The translations under genes were made by a program, and so were the position numbers. Below the pieces are notes generated by a model. That model was not told where the DNA came from, did no database searches, and saw nothing but the letters and a program-made list of their open reading frames with translations. This document shows, one piece after another, positions 1 through 14,275 of a DNA stretch of 64,000 nt. How positions within the stretch are numbered: position 1 is the stretch's first letter; each line of letters starts with the position of its first letter. Origin of the DNA: Pithys albifrons albifrons (lineage: Eukaryota; Chordata; Aves; Passeriformes; Thamnophilidae); contig NC_092461.1 in assembly GCF_047495875.1 (NCBI RefSeq), positions 91,766,431 through 91,830,430 on the forward strand, in the 5' to 3' direction.

Positions 1-3000
1 CTTAACAATGTTCCTCTGGTTGTGGTGTTCTGATTTGGATTTTTTTTTAGTGTTCTATTCTGTTATTTGTTGTAATAAACAGCCTCAGTTTAGGGACTGT
101 GCCTCTGATTTTGCAGTTTCTGGTTTTGGATAGTACCACTCTAAGAATAATAAATATTGTTGCTGCTTTTCAGTTTGCCTCAGAGTGATGTGACTTGTGA
201 GGTCCTGTGTCACTAGATACTGCATATTATCCTAGAATCAGAAGTTTTTCTTCCTTGAGAAACAATTGAAGCAAATTTATAGTGCTAAATTCAAATTACT
301 TAGTCCTTGTTTATATCAATCTGCTAAAAAGAAAGAAAAAATTGCACATATTAAATGGAATAACAACATTAGCATCTCTCTGTCGTGGCTCGGTGTTGGG
401 ATTCCTTTTTCAGTCATGCGAATCCTTGCCTCCTGTTTCCCACCTCAGGCTTGGTTTCCTGGGGTTAATTTTCACGGAGTTTCTGCCTGGGCTTGAGAGG
501 AGCTCTGTACAAAGGGAGTCAGTACAGCCTAGTGGAGAGCAGAGTCATGAGCATTTGCATCTGTGGAATGTTTTTATTGACAAACGGGAGTCTGCTATTG
601 ACATTCGTGTCCCTTGATGATACTTCTATCCGAGCTTATCTTTGCTGGTCAAATGCCTTAATTGTTCTGGCCTTTAATTCAGTCAAAGTTGGTGCACGAG
701 TGGAAGGGAAAAGAGAAGGAACAGGTCTAACAGAGCATCAAGCTTGAGCTGTGAAGCTGCTGGCAACGATCAACCTGTCATAATGTTATGATTTGTTCGT
801 TTTTATACCATTTATTAGCCTTTACTTCTTGTGCCATTTGGCCTCCAGGGCAGATAAAGTGCTGTCTAATTTGGTAGGTTTGCTTCTGTCAGAGTGGCCT
901 CGACAGAGAAGGTGTTAGCTGTAGTGACAAATAATCAATAGCTGTCGTTGTCATGAGGAACGTGAGTAGTTGGGCCTTTCATCTGGAGGATTAGAGGTCT
1001 AATTGGATTGAGAATAGGGAGGGTGAGCTGCTGGGTAACCCTGTCAGCTATGTTAAGCTGTCAAATGTCAGCCTTCCTGAAAGGAAGAAGGAATGGTTAG
1101 CTTTCAGAAACAAGGAAGAAGACGACATAGGAAAGCTTTTTAAAAAGTAATAGAAAAGTGGAATAGGCCAACATACGCTTTAACCCTTTCTTGTTTAATT
1201 ATATATCTTACTAGTTAATGAGCACGTGTGGTGTGCGCTCCTGCTTTCTCTCTGAGACAGGCAGAATTTGTGTGAAACACATTTGGCAGTGTGATACCAA
1301 ATCAGGCTGGGTTTGTCTCGAGGTAAAAGCCAGTTAACTACTCAGATGGGGAATATAAATGCAAAGGTTATGACATGGCAGAGAAAAATATCCACCAATG
1401 GAAGGAATCACTTGGCAGAAGCTGCAAAGAAACCAAATATTTTATTTTAATATTTTGCTGTAGAGATTTGTCAGTCTGATAGTACCAGTATATTTTTGAG
1501 ATACAAGCAGTTGTTTCAAAGTTGCTGTAAGTAGAGTAAGTATTACCATCCAGTCCTGCATTGGATTTTATAATTGTCAGCTGAATTTTGTCTGCATTTT
1601 CTTACCATTGCTTTTGATCCTTTGCTCACCTCCTATTTCCTGAAGAGATTCTTGTTCTAAATAAAAGAAATCCAGTAAAAGAGCCATTACAGTAGAACAA
1701 AAAATCTAATGTCTCAGAATGCTTACACTACTATTTACCTTATCAGAATAAATAATAGGACTAGAGTTTAGGGAAGGATTTGTTTATAAAATTACTAAAA
1801 TAGTGGTTTCTTTATTTATCACCTTATTTTGTCAATCTCTTCAAAGCAAGTCTTAACCGTAGCCATACCCTGATATCCATAGTCCTTGTCCATAGTTATC
1901 CATATAACTGGCCACCTCTTACCAGCAGCTACATCCTTTACTGTTGATGACCTTGAAATAGTAAGGTTTTTAGGGGGGACAAAAAGCTCTTTACTTTGTA
2001 TCAGCTATGTAAACAAAAGACATTTTTATATATTTTTTTCTTTCATGGACTTGTAGATATTTTAAATATCTTAGATTATTTTTTTCTGTGTTTGATCATT
2101 TATTCCAAACTAGTGATTTTACCCTTGGTGTTTCTGTTTGGATTGATTCCCGTGCTGCTCCCCTCTCTTCTGCAGCACTTACTGATGATCATTTGGACTC
2201 ACAGCATTGTTTTTACTGGTGGTCTGCTGTAATATTGGCAAGCCCATCCTTAATTTCAGGTTTATCTTTGTAGTTTAGTACAGTGGTGTAAGTATTCCAG
2301 AAGACGAAATGTTGAACAGATTGTCTGTTATGCCTTATGTGTCAGAAATCAAGCTTTTCTCCCCTTTGATACTGAGTGCCTACTCATCTTTGTGTGAGAG
2401 TCTGGATTCATGTGTGTTGAATAATTTTGGGGTGTGCAATTAGTTATCTGATGGGCATCATACCTGTGTCATTTATTTTCTCATACTGCAGTTCTCCTGC
2501 CTCATCTTTCTCTGTTTTGTTTCATTGCTTCCCCAGCTCTGACTTTATGACCTTGATATTTATTTTTGAGTCTGTGTAATCTGATTTAAGCACATTTAAC
2601 CTTCTGATGTGAGCTACAGGAAGGAGAGATGAAGAACTGACATCATGGCCTGCTCTTGCAGCTTTAGGTGTGTTGAAGGCAGCAGAGATTGCTGAGCTAC
2701 AAGAGAAATATTTTGCTGCTGTGGCTTGGTTGGCTTCTGTATCCATGAAGCTGACCCAGTATTTCTACATTGTGTTGTAGACTGAACTACAGACACACTG
2801 TGATAAAATGAGCTGGTAATAAAATAAGCCCAGACCTATTTCTTAGTAGAATAATTTTTAACTATGTATTTAGCTTATTGAAAAACTATTCATTCTTCTG
2901 AAAAAATACCCTTTTTTAAGTTCTGTCTTAAGTTTTATTCATTGTGATAAAAAGTGTGATTAATTCAGTATCTTAATTTCCAGACCTTTCCCTAACACTT

Positions 3001-6000
3001 GCTACTAAAATCCTTGCCCTATATTTTTTCCCAGGGAACTTCCTTGCCATGACAGTGATCTGTGGTTTCCCAGTTTTCTCCCAAAAATTTGACTAGCTCT
3101 AACATCACTATTGGTGATGTTTTCATTCTCTTTTCCTCCAGCAATGTCACATTTATTTTCATTAACCTAATTGATTTATTTTCATTGTACAAACATTTTC
3201 AAGCATGATGTAATTGTACTTCTCTGCATCTCTGTTCCGCTTCTTGTTCTGCTAACTCTCCCATTTTCCTCCCTTTGGATTTATATTTCTTTCTATATGT
3301 TTTCTGTGCTTAAAATAATCCAAGGAAGATATTGTCAGGCCCAAAATATAAACTCTATTGCCGTCCTAGTGCCTGTGTTGAGCAGCCAAGCTTAAGATCT
3401 CAAGAGCTTGAAATTTGAACTTGAAATTGCATTAAAAATAATAAGAAAAGAAATGTCTCCAGCTGCAGTGTTTTTTCTAAAGGCTTTTGCATTTATGAAT
3501 CAAGTGCAAACTATGGTGGCAGAACATTGAGAAGCTCTGCTTGTGTTGTGTTTCTCAGTGGAAAGGAACTAATTCTACATAGCATATGGAATGATATCTA
3601 AAATATCTGTACAGCCAGCTGGTAGAATTACTTTATTTTCATCTCTTGAATTCACCATGTACTTTTGTGAGTAAAATTTGAAAGAACTTCTGGGCTATTG
3701 ACTTACCAATTGTTACTTTTTCTGATCTTTTCTGAGTCCCCTTCCATAGCAATAATTTTTCAGGCTGCTATCAATGAATAAAATAATTTGTATTAGTTTA
3801 TGAAAAATATCAGTTACCAAGAATCAGTAGGTAAAGTGATCCTGTCCAAAAAAAAAAAATCTTAACTGAGTATTTAAGGCTGATAAAGATTATTGGTGTT
3901 TTAAGTTGACTTAATTATCCTGTTTTCAGCTGCTGTCTTGTACATCCTGTTATCAAACACCTGTCACCTCTCTCATTTTGCTTTATTCAAAGGATGGGTG
4001 GAAATTTTTCTAGCGTTTGATCTTAAAAATAATAATTTCATCTTAAAAATGGTGTTGTTCATAAACATGATGCTTACTGTGCTAGGAGTGTTATGGTAGA
4101 TTTCCTTGTGTTTTGCTGATTGCTGTTCCTTGAGCATGTCTAGCATTGTGGCATCCCTCTGTGCACAAGAGACTTGCCAGGCTCTTCTCCCAGGACAGTG
4201 ATGTCTGCTGCCAAGTCTGTACCTAAGAAGTACCTTTGCAGTCAAAGACATCTCCCTGTTTGAGTGGCCTTTCTGTAACATCGTTCTTGCATTAATTGCC
4301 CCTCTGCATCTGACCTCACAACTGATCCTTAATGGTTCAAAAAGAAATATTGTTGTTGGGACTGAGAAACAACTTACTTGTTTGTGTCTGGATTTGGCAC
4401 TGACAAATTAAAACAGGACTATCTCTAGTATTAGCTCATCAGTCTGGCTTAGTTCAGTTTTGTGAACTATAGGGTGATTTCTGTTTGAATAAGGTGACTT
4501 TTGCAAGCTGTTCTGTGGTAAAAAGTGAAGGTATTTGTTTTCACTGATTATAAATGTTATTTTAATTTTAAGAGAATTAGTTTTGTGCTAAATGTTTCCA
4601 CATATGCTTCACTAAATGTAGTGCCAGCAATAGATCATTTTGAAACAGCACACCTTCCTGTTGAAATCTCCAGGAATCTTCTATCAGGTGTCTGACACGT
4701 CCTTAATCTGATGCTCAGGCTTGTCATTTGAATCAATAGTGTACTAGATAGGATGTCTTCAGCATGCAAGGCTACTGCTATAGAAAGTATTTGAAAAATA
4801 AATTCAGATCTTATGGGCAGCCACAAGTTCCAGGAGCACTAATCTTTCATTTGTCTCTCTCTTTGTCTGTAAACAGTTGGTTAAATTGTTGATTAAAGAG
4901 AATTAAGTGAATTGCCCTCAAGTCAAAACGGGTATGTATGAACTACATAAGCAAATGATGTTGTTGCCTGAAAAGCAACAGCTAATGTCAGCATTTCATA
5001 AAATAGAAAACTAATTTAACTTACCCATTAAGATTATACATTTTCTGTCTCTTTGTAGAGCAGTTTAGAACCCTTCTTTTGTTACACTTTTTTTACTAAT
5101 GAAGAATTAATGGCGAATGCTACCAGTTTTTATTAACAAGGAGTAATTTCTACTGAAATATTAACTGATTCATTTTACAAATATTATCTGTATATGTTCA
5201 GCCTTCTAATGGGAACATTTAAACAAAGAGATATACACCATGTTTCTTCAACATTGTTAGTATGGTATATAGATTTGGGAAGGCTTTGCAGCACCAGCCT
5301 TGAATTGTTATTTTGTCTGCCTGTAGTCTGAACAAAGAGAAATAAATCTAGTACTTCTATTACTGCTGGGATGTAGTTTGAGTAGCTTATGAAGGCTTTG
5401 ATTTATTTACCAATATTGTAAGTAGATTATGGCTTCATTTTAAATCTCAAACATCACTATAACATCTATAGAAGCTAAAATATTGCCTTATGTAAAAGTA
5501 GCCTGAAGTGTCTTAATAATTATTCAAATTAAGAGTACACCTACCTTTATTGCTGGGTTTTTTTCAATATGGATTGTTCGTCTACTTCTGTAATAGTTCT
5601 GGAGACTTCGCTGTGTCTGGAGGACTGTTCTCATCAAATAGAATTCGATAGATAGTTTTGCAATTATTTCACATAATGATTTGTTATTTGAAATATATGT
5701 AAGACACATAAGACAGATAAAACAGCAGATAAAATGGTAACAAAAAACCCATGGGAACATATATGCAAAGTTTTCATTTTGTAAGCATTGTTGCTTCCAG
5801 CAGTCCATAAAGATGAAGAAAACGAAGGTAGTAAATATTTTGTAGTACCCATATTTTTGGGGACAACGGAGTCAGTACTTTCTGACAAATCTTTCAAATT
5901 GGTATATTTTGAAATACAGTATGTTTTGAAAGCCTAGTCTTTGATTGCCTATGAAGAGGTGGGCAGTGATCCTGTAAATACGGATGGTGCGTCTCAGGCT

Positions 6001-7020
6001 TTGTCGTAAATCCCCAGAGATGGTGTGTTGTGGGTGCTTCTGCCTGAATGACTTCAAAAGAACACTACAGGAAAACAAGTGCAACAACAGTGGAAGAGAT
6101 CAACTGGAAATGAGAATGCTAATTGCATTTTCATTCTTGAAGTGTTTTTTACATGGAAGCCCCTCGTTTGTATAGGTATTCTGTAACATTTGGATCTGAA
6201 GAACTGAGAACACTACACAGAAACAACATATACAGGCCCATGGATAAATGAGGGCAAAGGGTGTAAGAGACTAGCACCTATTTTCTTTTGACTTATACTG
6301 GGAAACAGTTTTACCTTGGCTTTTACAGCATTGGACAGTTGTCTATTGTGTTCTTTAACTGTGTGCCAGCTGATAGTTCTGTCTATTCCTATGGAAACCA
6401 AGATATTGAAGCCAATCTTGCAAGAGGCTTTAGGGAAAAGTGCTCTTAGCTGAGACACTGCCTTGCTTTCACTCAGAATGTCTGATAGTCAGAACTGGCC
6501 TCAAGTCATGCTGATGTATTACCTCAGATGCTTTGCCAGACAGATGAGCATGTTCAGCTTGGAAACTGGTAAATAAAGTTTCTGTTCAGCTGTCCGAGAG
6601 GTTTTTCTCCACTTGAGTGTTTTACTTTCAAGTCTAGAATGCTGCTAACAAAGGTTGCTTAAAGGGTACTTTGTGAGATTAAACCCAATGTCAAAAATCA
6701 GTGATGTTTTTGTCGTGGTTGACTTGAAAGGATTAGCAAAACATCACATTTTTAAGCACACCAGTGGTTTGTTAGATAGAAGGCCTGGCATCATCCTTGC
6801 CCATGCAGAGGTAATAGAGAGCTTATGGTCTGTTTGGGGTTTTTTCAAAACTATAGTTCAATGAAAGATTGCTAATGGTTACGTATAAAACAATACATAA
6901 AGTTTTATGTAAAGTTTTTCTTTTTTAGTTTTTTTAATTTTCCATCCTAAAGTTTTTCTTTTACTTATTTTTATTTTTCAGTTACATTGTTAATCAAGGA
7001 GTTAACTCTTCATTTTTGTG

Positions 7021-7072
7021 GAATCATAGAATGGTTTGGATGGGAAGGGACCTTAAAGATTATCTAGTGATG
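7021..7072 (-). repeat. CR1 LINE 3'-end remnant
   Basis: The + strand reads GAATCATAGAATGGTTTGGA followed by GGGAAGGGACCTTAAAGAT and a decayed TCTAGT. This is the reverse complement of the last 50 or so bases of an avian CR1, so the element is antisense to INVS and very strongly 5'-truncated. Confidence 0.85.
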
Positions 7073-8401
7073 ACCTTTAATTTTTACTCAAAACTACCTA
7101 AATACTTAATTTCAAGTTTTCTTTAATTAAACTGGTTGAACTGTGACTAAATTGGTTTTGGAGTTAGAATGAATACTTGGTTTATCTCCTTATAATTAAT
7201 AACATTTACATTGTTGTATTTTATCTGTGTGTTCAGGGAGTGGTTGTTCACATTCATCCCAAAGAACCTTTACTGTGGATTGAAAGGTGGAAATCCAGTC
7301 TTCTGACTGTTGTCTGCCCCTTGGTATGGGGGTGCAGAGAGCAGTTTCTCTACTACCTCTGCAGAGTTTGTTCATGATGTGGTAAATAGTATACAGAAAA
7401 AATGAACTAAGAATTATGACCTTCAGCATCTAAGTCTTCTTCAAGTGTACCACATGTATGTCCCAAAGGGTGAAAGGAGTATTCAAAAGGATTAAGAATG
7501 TCCTTATAACTGTCACATTTAATAGAAACACTTCAGTGTATTTATCAAACCTCTCTATCAAATCGATTAATATGATCATCTTCCTTTATTAAATAGTTCG
7601 ATTTATTCACCCTTTCTCTTGGTGTGGTTTCATTGAACAGTGACAACATTTTTGCTGTTGTGTTTTAATGAAGAATGATTAATCAAACTGGTAATATTTA
7701 TGGATAAAATAGAATTCTTTTTCTTATTGATGGTTTACACATCAAAATAAATTTATTATGGCAGAGTTGGGGAAGAAAAAGTTACTGGGATCTTGTCCCT
7801 GATTCTAATTTCTTTGTATTCATGAGATAACATTTGAAATTTAAAAGATATTAAAATGTATTAATATTTATATATATTCAAAATTTATATGAAACGTCGT
7901 CACAAACTTATTTGCTCAAATTAGAATATTCTGTGTGTTGAAGTTGTATGGCAAAATAGCATGTGATAACCAGAGAAACAGCCTGATACTTTGATGGAGA
8001 CTTTACTCATTTTAGCTGGAAATTTGGGATCTAAGTAGCTATATTGACTTCGTTTTTTTTCAGGAGCTGTTAAAAATAGTTTACTGATATTCAAGGAGTG
8101 TAAGAATGATGCAGTCATATATGTTAAAAGGCTTATAGCTGTTGTCACCAGGCAATATTAATTCAGTTTCAGTGTATTAGAAATTAAGCTTTCACTATTT
8201 AATGCATAGATATTTCAAATCACAAGTGTTAATTTACAAATTGAAATAGTTCTTATTTGCAATTAAATTCATGTATTTACTTGCTGGCTTCTCCTTTAAT
8301 AACTTCTCTTCTGAAGAATCCTTGTGAGATTTCTGGTAGTTAACTGATAATACAAGCATATCAAAATGTTCCTTTTGATATTTCAGTTGCTTTTGGAACT
8401 C

Positions 8402-8428
8402 TGTGTGTGTGTGTGTATGTATATATAA
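8402..8428. repeat. (TG)n / (TA)n microsatellite
   Basis: An uninterrupted run of TG dinucleotides passes into TATGTATATATA. It is a simple repeat inside the intron with no apparent function. Confidence 0.85.
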
Positions 8429-11400
8429 AATTAGAAGTATGGTAGAACAGCTTTTGCTTCTGTAGGTGCTTAATTTGTTCCCTGAAAAGCTACTAAACTT
8501 GGTAGGTGTTGGTGACAAAGTCCTTCATATGCTCCATGTCATTCTAAGTTGTTTCTGATGTTCTTAGAATGCGCTTCTTCTCTAAGGGATGCTAAAAGAT
8601 GAAACAACTTCTAAAGAAACCACATGTACAGATCCTTTTCTTTCCAATGTTTTTAAAATTTCTGGCTTTTGAAAATTTGTGACCAAGTCTGTTTGTGGGG
8701 TGAAGCATCCTCTGTTGAGCAGCTCCTCACTAGAGAGAGAGAGTGAATGTGTATGTGTATATAGAGTAAAAGTATCTCCTGTAAGATCAAGTAGGTCAGA
8801 GACAGCAGTGTCTACTCTATGGAGATAAGCAGGTTACTTATTAAAGAGAAACCTCGTGGATGTGTTTATCTGTTAAAGGCCTAGCTAGTAACTAAGGAGT
8901 TCAAGGTTTTTGAATTTCACTGCTTCTTGAAAGTATCTGAGCCAAAGAGCTGTTCTCAACTTCAGCTGTAGCACCTGTGCTACTCTGTTGGCAAAGTGTG
9001 CTAATGCAGTGCAAAGTGCTGCTGTGTTCTGCTTGGGTTTTAAGCTCAAATCTAAATTACTTTTGTCTTGCACATATTTTTCCTCAGTGAGTGTCTGAGT
9101 GCACAATATGATTTAGTATTTGTCAATATATAGATTTCTACTGACTTTAGAAACTCGTATGCTGCTACGAAGAAGTATAGACAGTTCTGTGTTGCAGACA
9201 TAAGTAAGAAGTCTTGACTCCAGCTTTTGAGGAGTCCTAGGTTTGAAAGGTTTAACATCTAATCTGACTGTTAAAAGATCATGCCATTCTGGTTTGGCTT
9301 TTTTTGTTGTTGTTGTTCAGGGTATTCTTTATCTTAGAATAAGAACTAGTATATTTGGGGCAGAATGTGCTTCTCTGGAAAAGGAGATGAGTGCCTGGTA
9401 TGGTAGATTTCAATGTACCTTTCCAGCTCTTATTCTGGGTCTAAGCCAAAGGATCAGTGAATATGTGTGTAATAACCTATGGTATAATTAGTGTTCCTGT
9501 TCTCAAGATAATGTTATGTATCCAGCTATACTTTATTAAATACTATTTAAGAGTTTAAAAAGGAAAATTAAACCAGTAATAATATTTAAAGACAATAAAA
9601 GTATAATCACTGCCCATGCAATGATTGGTGTAGTATTAGAACAGCAGATGTTTTATCTTTGCAATTAATTCAACTGTAGTAGTTTTATGCTATTCTGTTT
9701 ATGAAAGAGTAAAAGTAACTGAATTATGTATTATATTCCTCTGAAGAGGATTTATTGATTGTTAAATAGTCTCTCTTTCCACTAAAGAATATTGAGAAAA
9801 TTTTGCTAAAATGTCTCATCCAAGTGCTGCTTAATTAATAATGAATATATTTCAAAAATCAAAATTTAATAGCCTAATAAATTATTAACTGTGGTGGGAT
9901 GTATAATTATCCGATCTCTCAAATTCTTTCTGTCATGGATGGTGGACTTGGTGCATTGTTGCTCTTTCTCTGCTGTCTAAAAGTGCACCCCTTTAAACAG
10001 GGTGACCTTTGCGCTTCTGATTTTGTGGGAACTTTCATTTTACCACTTGCCTGCACTTTTCTGTGCACTTGCTGACCAGCCTTAGTTGCTTCAGTGTTCT
10101 CTGTTAGGGACTGTGGTCAGTAGTTAGTGCCTAATTTTGATAAATCTCATCCTAATAGTACAGAAACAGCAAGGGACAAGGTGCAAAAGAGTTTTAATGA
10201 ATGAACCACTCTTTGGGAATTGTAACATTGCAGGATTTAGGGTATTCAATAACATTTTTGAATACCCATGAGTAATGTTTTAACTAGGAAGAAAAGCAGC
10301 TGAGAGAAGTAGTGTATTTTGAATCAGAAGCATATAAGAATTTAAAATTATATGGAGATAAATATGCAAACATAAATAGCAAATTGGGTAAAATGTGCCC
10401 CACCCTGTCAGCAGTAAATTCTTTGAGACTAACCGGATATATATCCAGCTGATTTTGTAGAAAATATTAACTTAGTGCTAGGAGGAAAATTGCAAGCCTA
10501 ATGGGAAATACGGACACGAAATGTAAGGGTATGGTAAATTATCATTTGAAAATTAAGTGAAAACAAATAGAATTGAAATATGAACTCTAAGATCACAAAG
10601 CAGTATTAGAATTTCTCAACAGTGGCACCTGAATCTAATATCAGCCAATATTTTTCATAACAAACTTAGCATCACAAGTAGTATTTTTTTTTAAGGATAC
10701 GGAAGAGTTTCACAGTGTTAAGCATTATTGTCAAAGATGATGGTGGCTAAAATGCCAGAAGAATGAGAATACTGAAAGCAATTGAAATGGTTAAAAATGC
10801 TGTAGTCCAAAATGTGAGTCAGGGGAGCAAGGGAGGGACAGAACAGTTTGTTCTATGTATTACAAATTTATTGTTTGAAAATTACTAAGAAGGATGTCAG
10901 TGTTCTAATTGATGTAGGAAGTGCCTTTTTTTGTATATTCTGACAAGATTTATGCACTAGCAGTAGACAAGTATCATTGTGATTCAGTAGAGTACTTGGG
11001 GGGACCTCTTCTAGTACGCCCTGTAATGTCTGCTTGCCTGTGTTCAAAACAGAAGAGTTCCAAATGGAATGAGTGCAGAGAGGTGATGATATTTTGTGGG
11101 TGATGTAGGGTTTATTCTTTGTTACTGAGATAAAAGGACCAATGCTTATTTAGATTTTAAAAACCGCACTGGATTTTCATGAGTAGAAGAATGAAGTGTG
11201 TGCTCGTCTGTGTTGTCTTAAAAAAACCCCAACACACCAAACTTAAAAGCCCCAGCCCAAAACTTAGAGAAATGGGATTAAAAAATATCTCAAACTCTGT
11301 AATTCCACTTAAAAGAAATCTCTGGGACTTTTTGAAAAGGATTAGATGTTCTTACTCCCCATGGTGCTGGAGGATGGATTTACTAATCCAGAGGGTCAGG

Positions 11401-14169
11401 TTTAGCCTTCAGTTCTAATTTGTGGTTTATCTGTAAATATTTCTAAGGCTTTCTATTCTGCTTGAAGTATATGCTCTGATTGCATCTTCAGTGCTTATGA
11501 TTGTCAGCAATGAAGAGTCCTTAGAAACCATCTCTTTTGTAAGAGTTTATGTTCTTTTAGTCTGTGTGTTCCCACTACTGAGGAAGCAGATACGTAATTT
11601 TGAATTGGAGCCAAAGTAGCATCTTCACGGTTTAACAGCTTGGCATTCTCTTTAATGGCCCCTACCATGTTTACCAAGAGGTTGTATAGAGATGCTGGGC
11701 TGCCTGTTCCCTAGTTCTCTAGCAACCCTTACAGTCCACTAAATTCTCACAGGCCTATTGTAGGTATTCTGAAAATCAAGCATAGCTGTGCTGTGACAGT
11801 AGTCAGTTTGTGTGCACTACATTATAAATTATTTCAAATCAGTCTTTCAAGTCACATTAAATATTTCACATGGATTAGAATTGTTACGGGTTTTTTAACA
11901 TGTGTTCTTGACAATTAATAGTGAAATAAGCAATTTATCTGCATGCATTGGCCCCTTTGAGCCCACTGGTGACAAGGTGATGGTGGCCTATCTATGGATG
12001 TGCTTTTGGTGTTTGGGGAGAAGCACATATTCCTCTGATTCCTAGGTTTGCCTTGCACAGCTCAGTTTATCCCTTTATAAAAGATGTTATATTTGCCCAA
12101 GTAGTATGCTTTTAAAATACAAAGATTGAGAGTGTAACGTTGGACATATATCCACAGTACAGGGCAGGAGAACTGGTTAGTCAGAGTTGGGAAGCACATG
12201 GTTATAAAATGACCAAGTTAACTCACCAAGAAATAGTGGGATGAGAAGGGAAATAGATTTTCACAGAGCTCTGTTGCACATCAGCAGAACATTTCTAGAA
12301 CCCTTTAACTGTTTAAAGCAAGTTTGTCTGTGTCTGAAATACTAAAAGTTTGCTGTGAAAAGTACTTAAGTGTCATTCATCATTCTGAATGCCCAGCAGA
12401 ATTTTATTGGGATTCTGCAAAATATTCCTGATTGTTGGTGCATAATAAATGGCAGTCTAGACTACAGTGAAACTGATATGCTGACATTCATTTAGTATTT
12501 AGATTAAATAGTTCAATTTTCCCCTTTAATCTTTCCCCATTTCTTCTAGAACTGCAGCTGGTACAGGGATGGGATATTGATTTACTGAGGGTTTAGACAT
12601 ACAAAATGAAAGTAATATAAGGAGAAAGAATATTAAAAGTTTGAGTGTTGGTTCCTGCTCTATCAATGTGTATGCTTGTCTATTGTCTTTTAGTGTTAGC
12701 TGTGGTGTGGAAAAGTGTGTGCACCCTTCTCTACTTAATGACTCTTCAGGAGACAACTGTGGTTTCATTCAATATGTGCCCACTTGACATCAGTGTGATA
12801 ACGACTCTTCCACTTCATATGGTGTTTTATTTTATATAACAACACTCAGAAATCCAGGCTTTTACATTTGTGTATTTTATATGATGTTTAAATGTCCCTA
12901 TTGCTGTTACAGACTTTGACTTTCAGTTCACAGAAAGAAGTTTCCTTTCAATTCTGGATCAGAAACCCGTCACTTTTTAGTCAGCTAAGAGGAGAGGAAG
13001 TCAAATGTTCCTCATACTTAATTGTAGCTGTTCTTTCATTTCCTGATGGCTGAGAGGTGATCTCAACTGCCACAGCTGGCATTGCCACCTGCTGCCAGAT
13101 GCAGCACAGCACTGTACCTGACCTCTGTGCTGGCAAGTTCAGCGCTCTGGGTGTCAGAGGGAACAGGCATGATATCTCTCAGCTGAGCAGAGAACAACCT
13201 GTCACTTGTTAAGTAGGTTAACACTTGTATATGCTAAGAAATTTCTGGAGGAATTTTGCTTACATGAAGAATAAAACTGTCCGCTTGAAACAGAATTAGC
13301 TGCAGCAATTTTTGTTAGCTCTGTGTTAACATGACTTTCAGGCTTTGGCACTGTGTCTTAGTATGTATTAAATTATCTACATATATTGAAAAGGTAAATT
13401 AAAAAAATCCATTAACAACTCTGAATCTTTATTATACTGCTAGATACCAGGTGGGGAACAAAAACTGCCAAATCCTCTTTTTCGTTTTGGGTGCTGAAAT
13501 ATTTGCATAGCTGTGGTTTTATGGTAGCATTTTTGGGTTAGGTTGGTTGGTCTCTTCTGCTCCCTGTTGCCAGAAAGCTAGCTAGTGCAGGTGGTTAACC
13601 TTATTTAAACCTTCCCAACAGTAATACAAAAATATGATTGCTCTAACTGTTGCACTACTATTGAACTGTTTTAGACAGCAGACCAATAGGAACCTGTGTC
13701 TGTTTGTTTGGGGAAGGGCTGAAACCTGACCCAGAACAGGCTTTAGCTATTGGGAGTTGCTTTGCAGTGATGCTGGAATCACTGTCTTTCCTGATACCCA
13801 TATGGCCATGTTAGGCTCAGTCACACAGCAGATCTCTTGTTCCTCATTAGTTTGCTGGGGAAAAGGACTGCTGTTGATCCAAGAAAAGGAAAATGAAATG
13901 TTCTTTCCCTAGTCTTCCCATTGCTGAGTGAAGGTACCATGGGCCAAGTTCTGAGGAAGCGTTTGAAACAGACAGGTGGGGACTGGGTGACTTAGAGCAG
14001 GACTCTGTGGACTGTACAGAGTAGCATGATGTGAAGAGTGAAGTTGATGGTTTTAGTACATTGGTAATACAGCCAGTAATTTCAGTATCAGCCTAATCAT
14101 AATACCACTGTTATCAGAACAGAGCTGTTGTTTTGCTTTAGTCTTTCACTTAGGTGACCATATGGGATG

Positions 14170-14275
14170 ACCTGACTGTGGCTGGTTGGCAGATGCCCAC
14201 CCAGCTGCTCTCTCACTACCCTTTCTCAACAAGCCTGGTAGATAAATAGATTGAAAAAGTTGTTTAAGACTAATG
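14170..14275 (-). mobile_element. Possible endogenous-retrovirus LTR fragment
   Basis: GGCTGGTTGGCAGATGCCC, CAGCTGCTCTCTCACTACCC and the following sequence resemble the antisense 3' end of an avian ERV LTR also seen at 18978. No second terminus and no target duplication are visible. The assignment rests on resemblance only. Confidence 0.4.
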
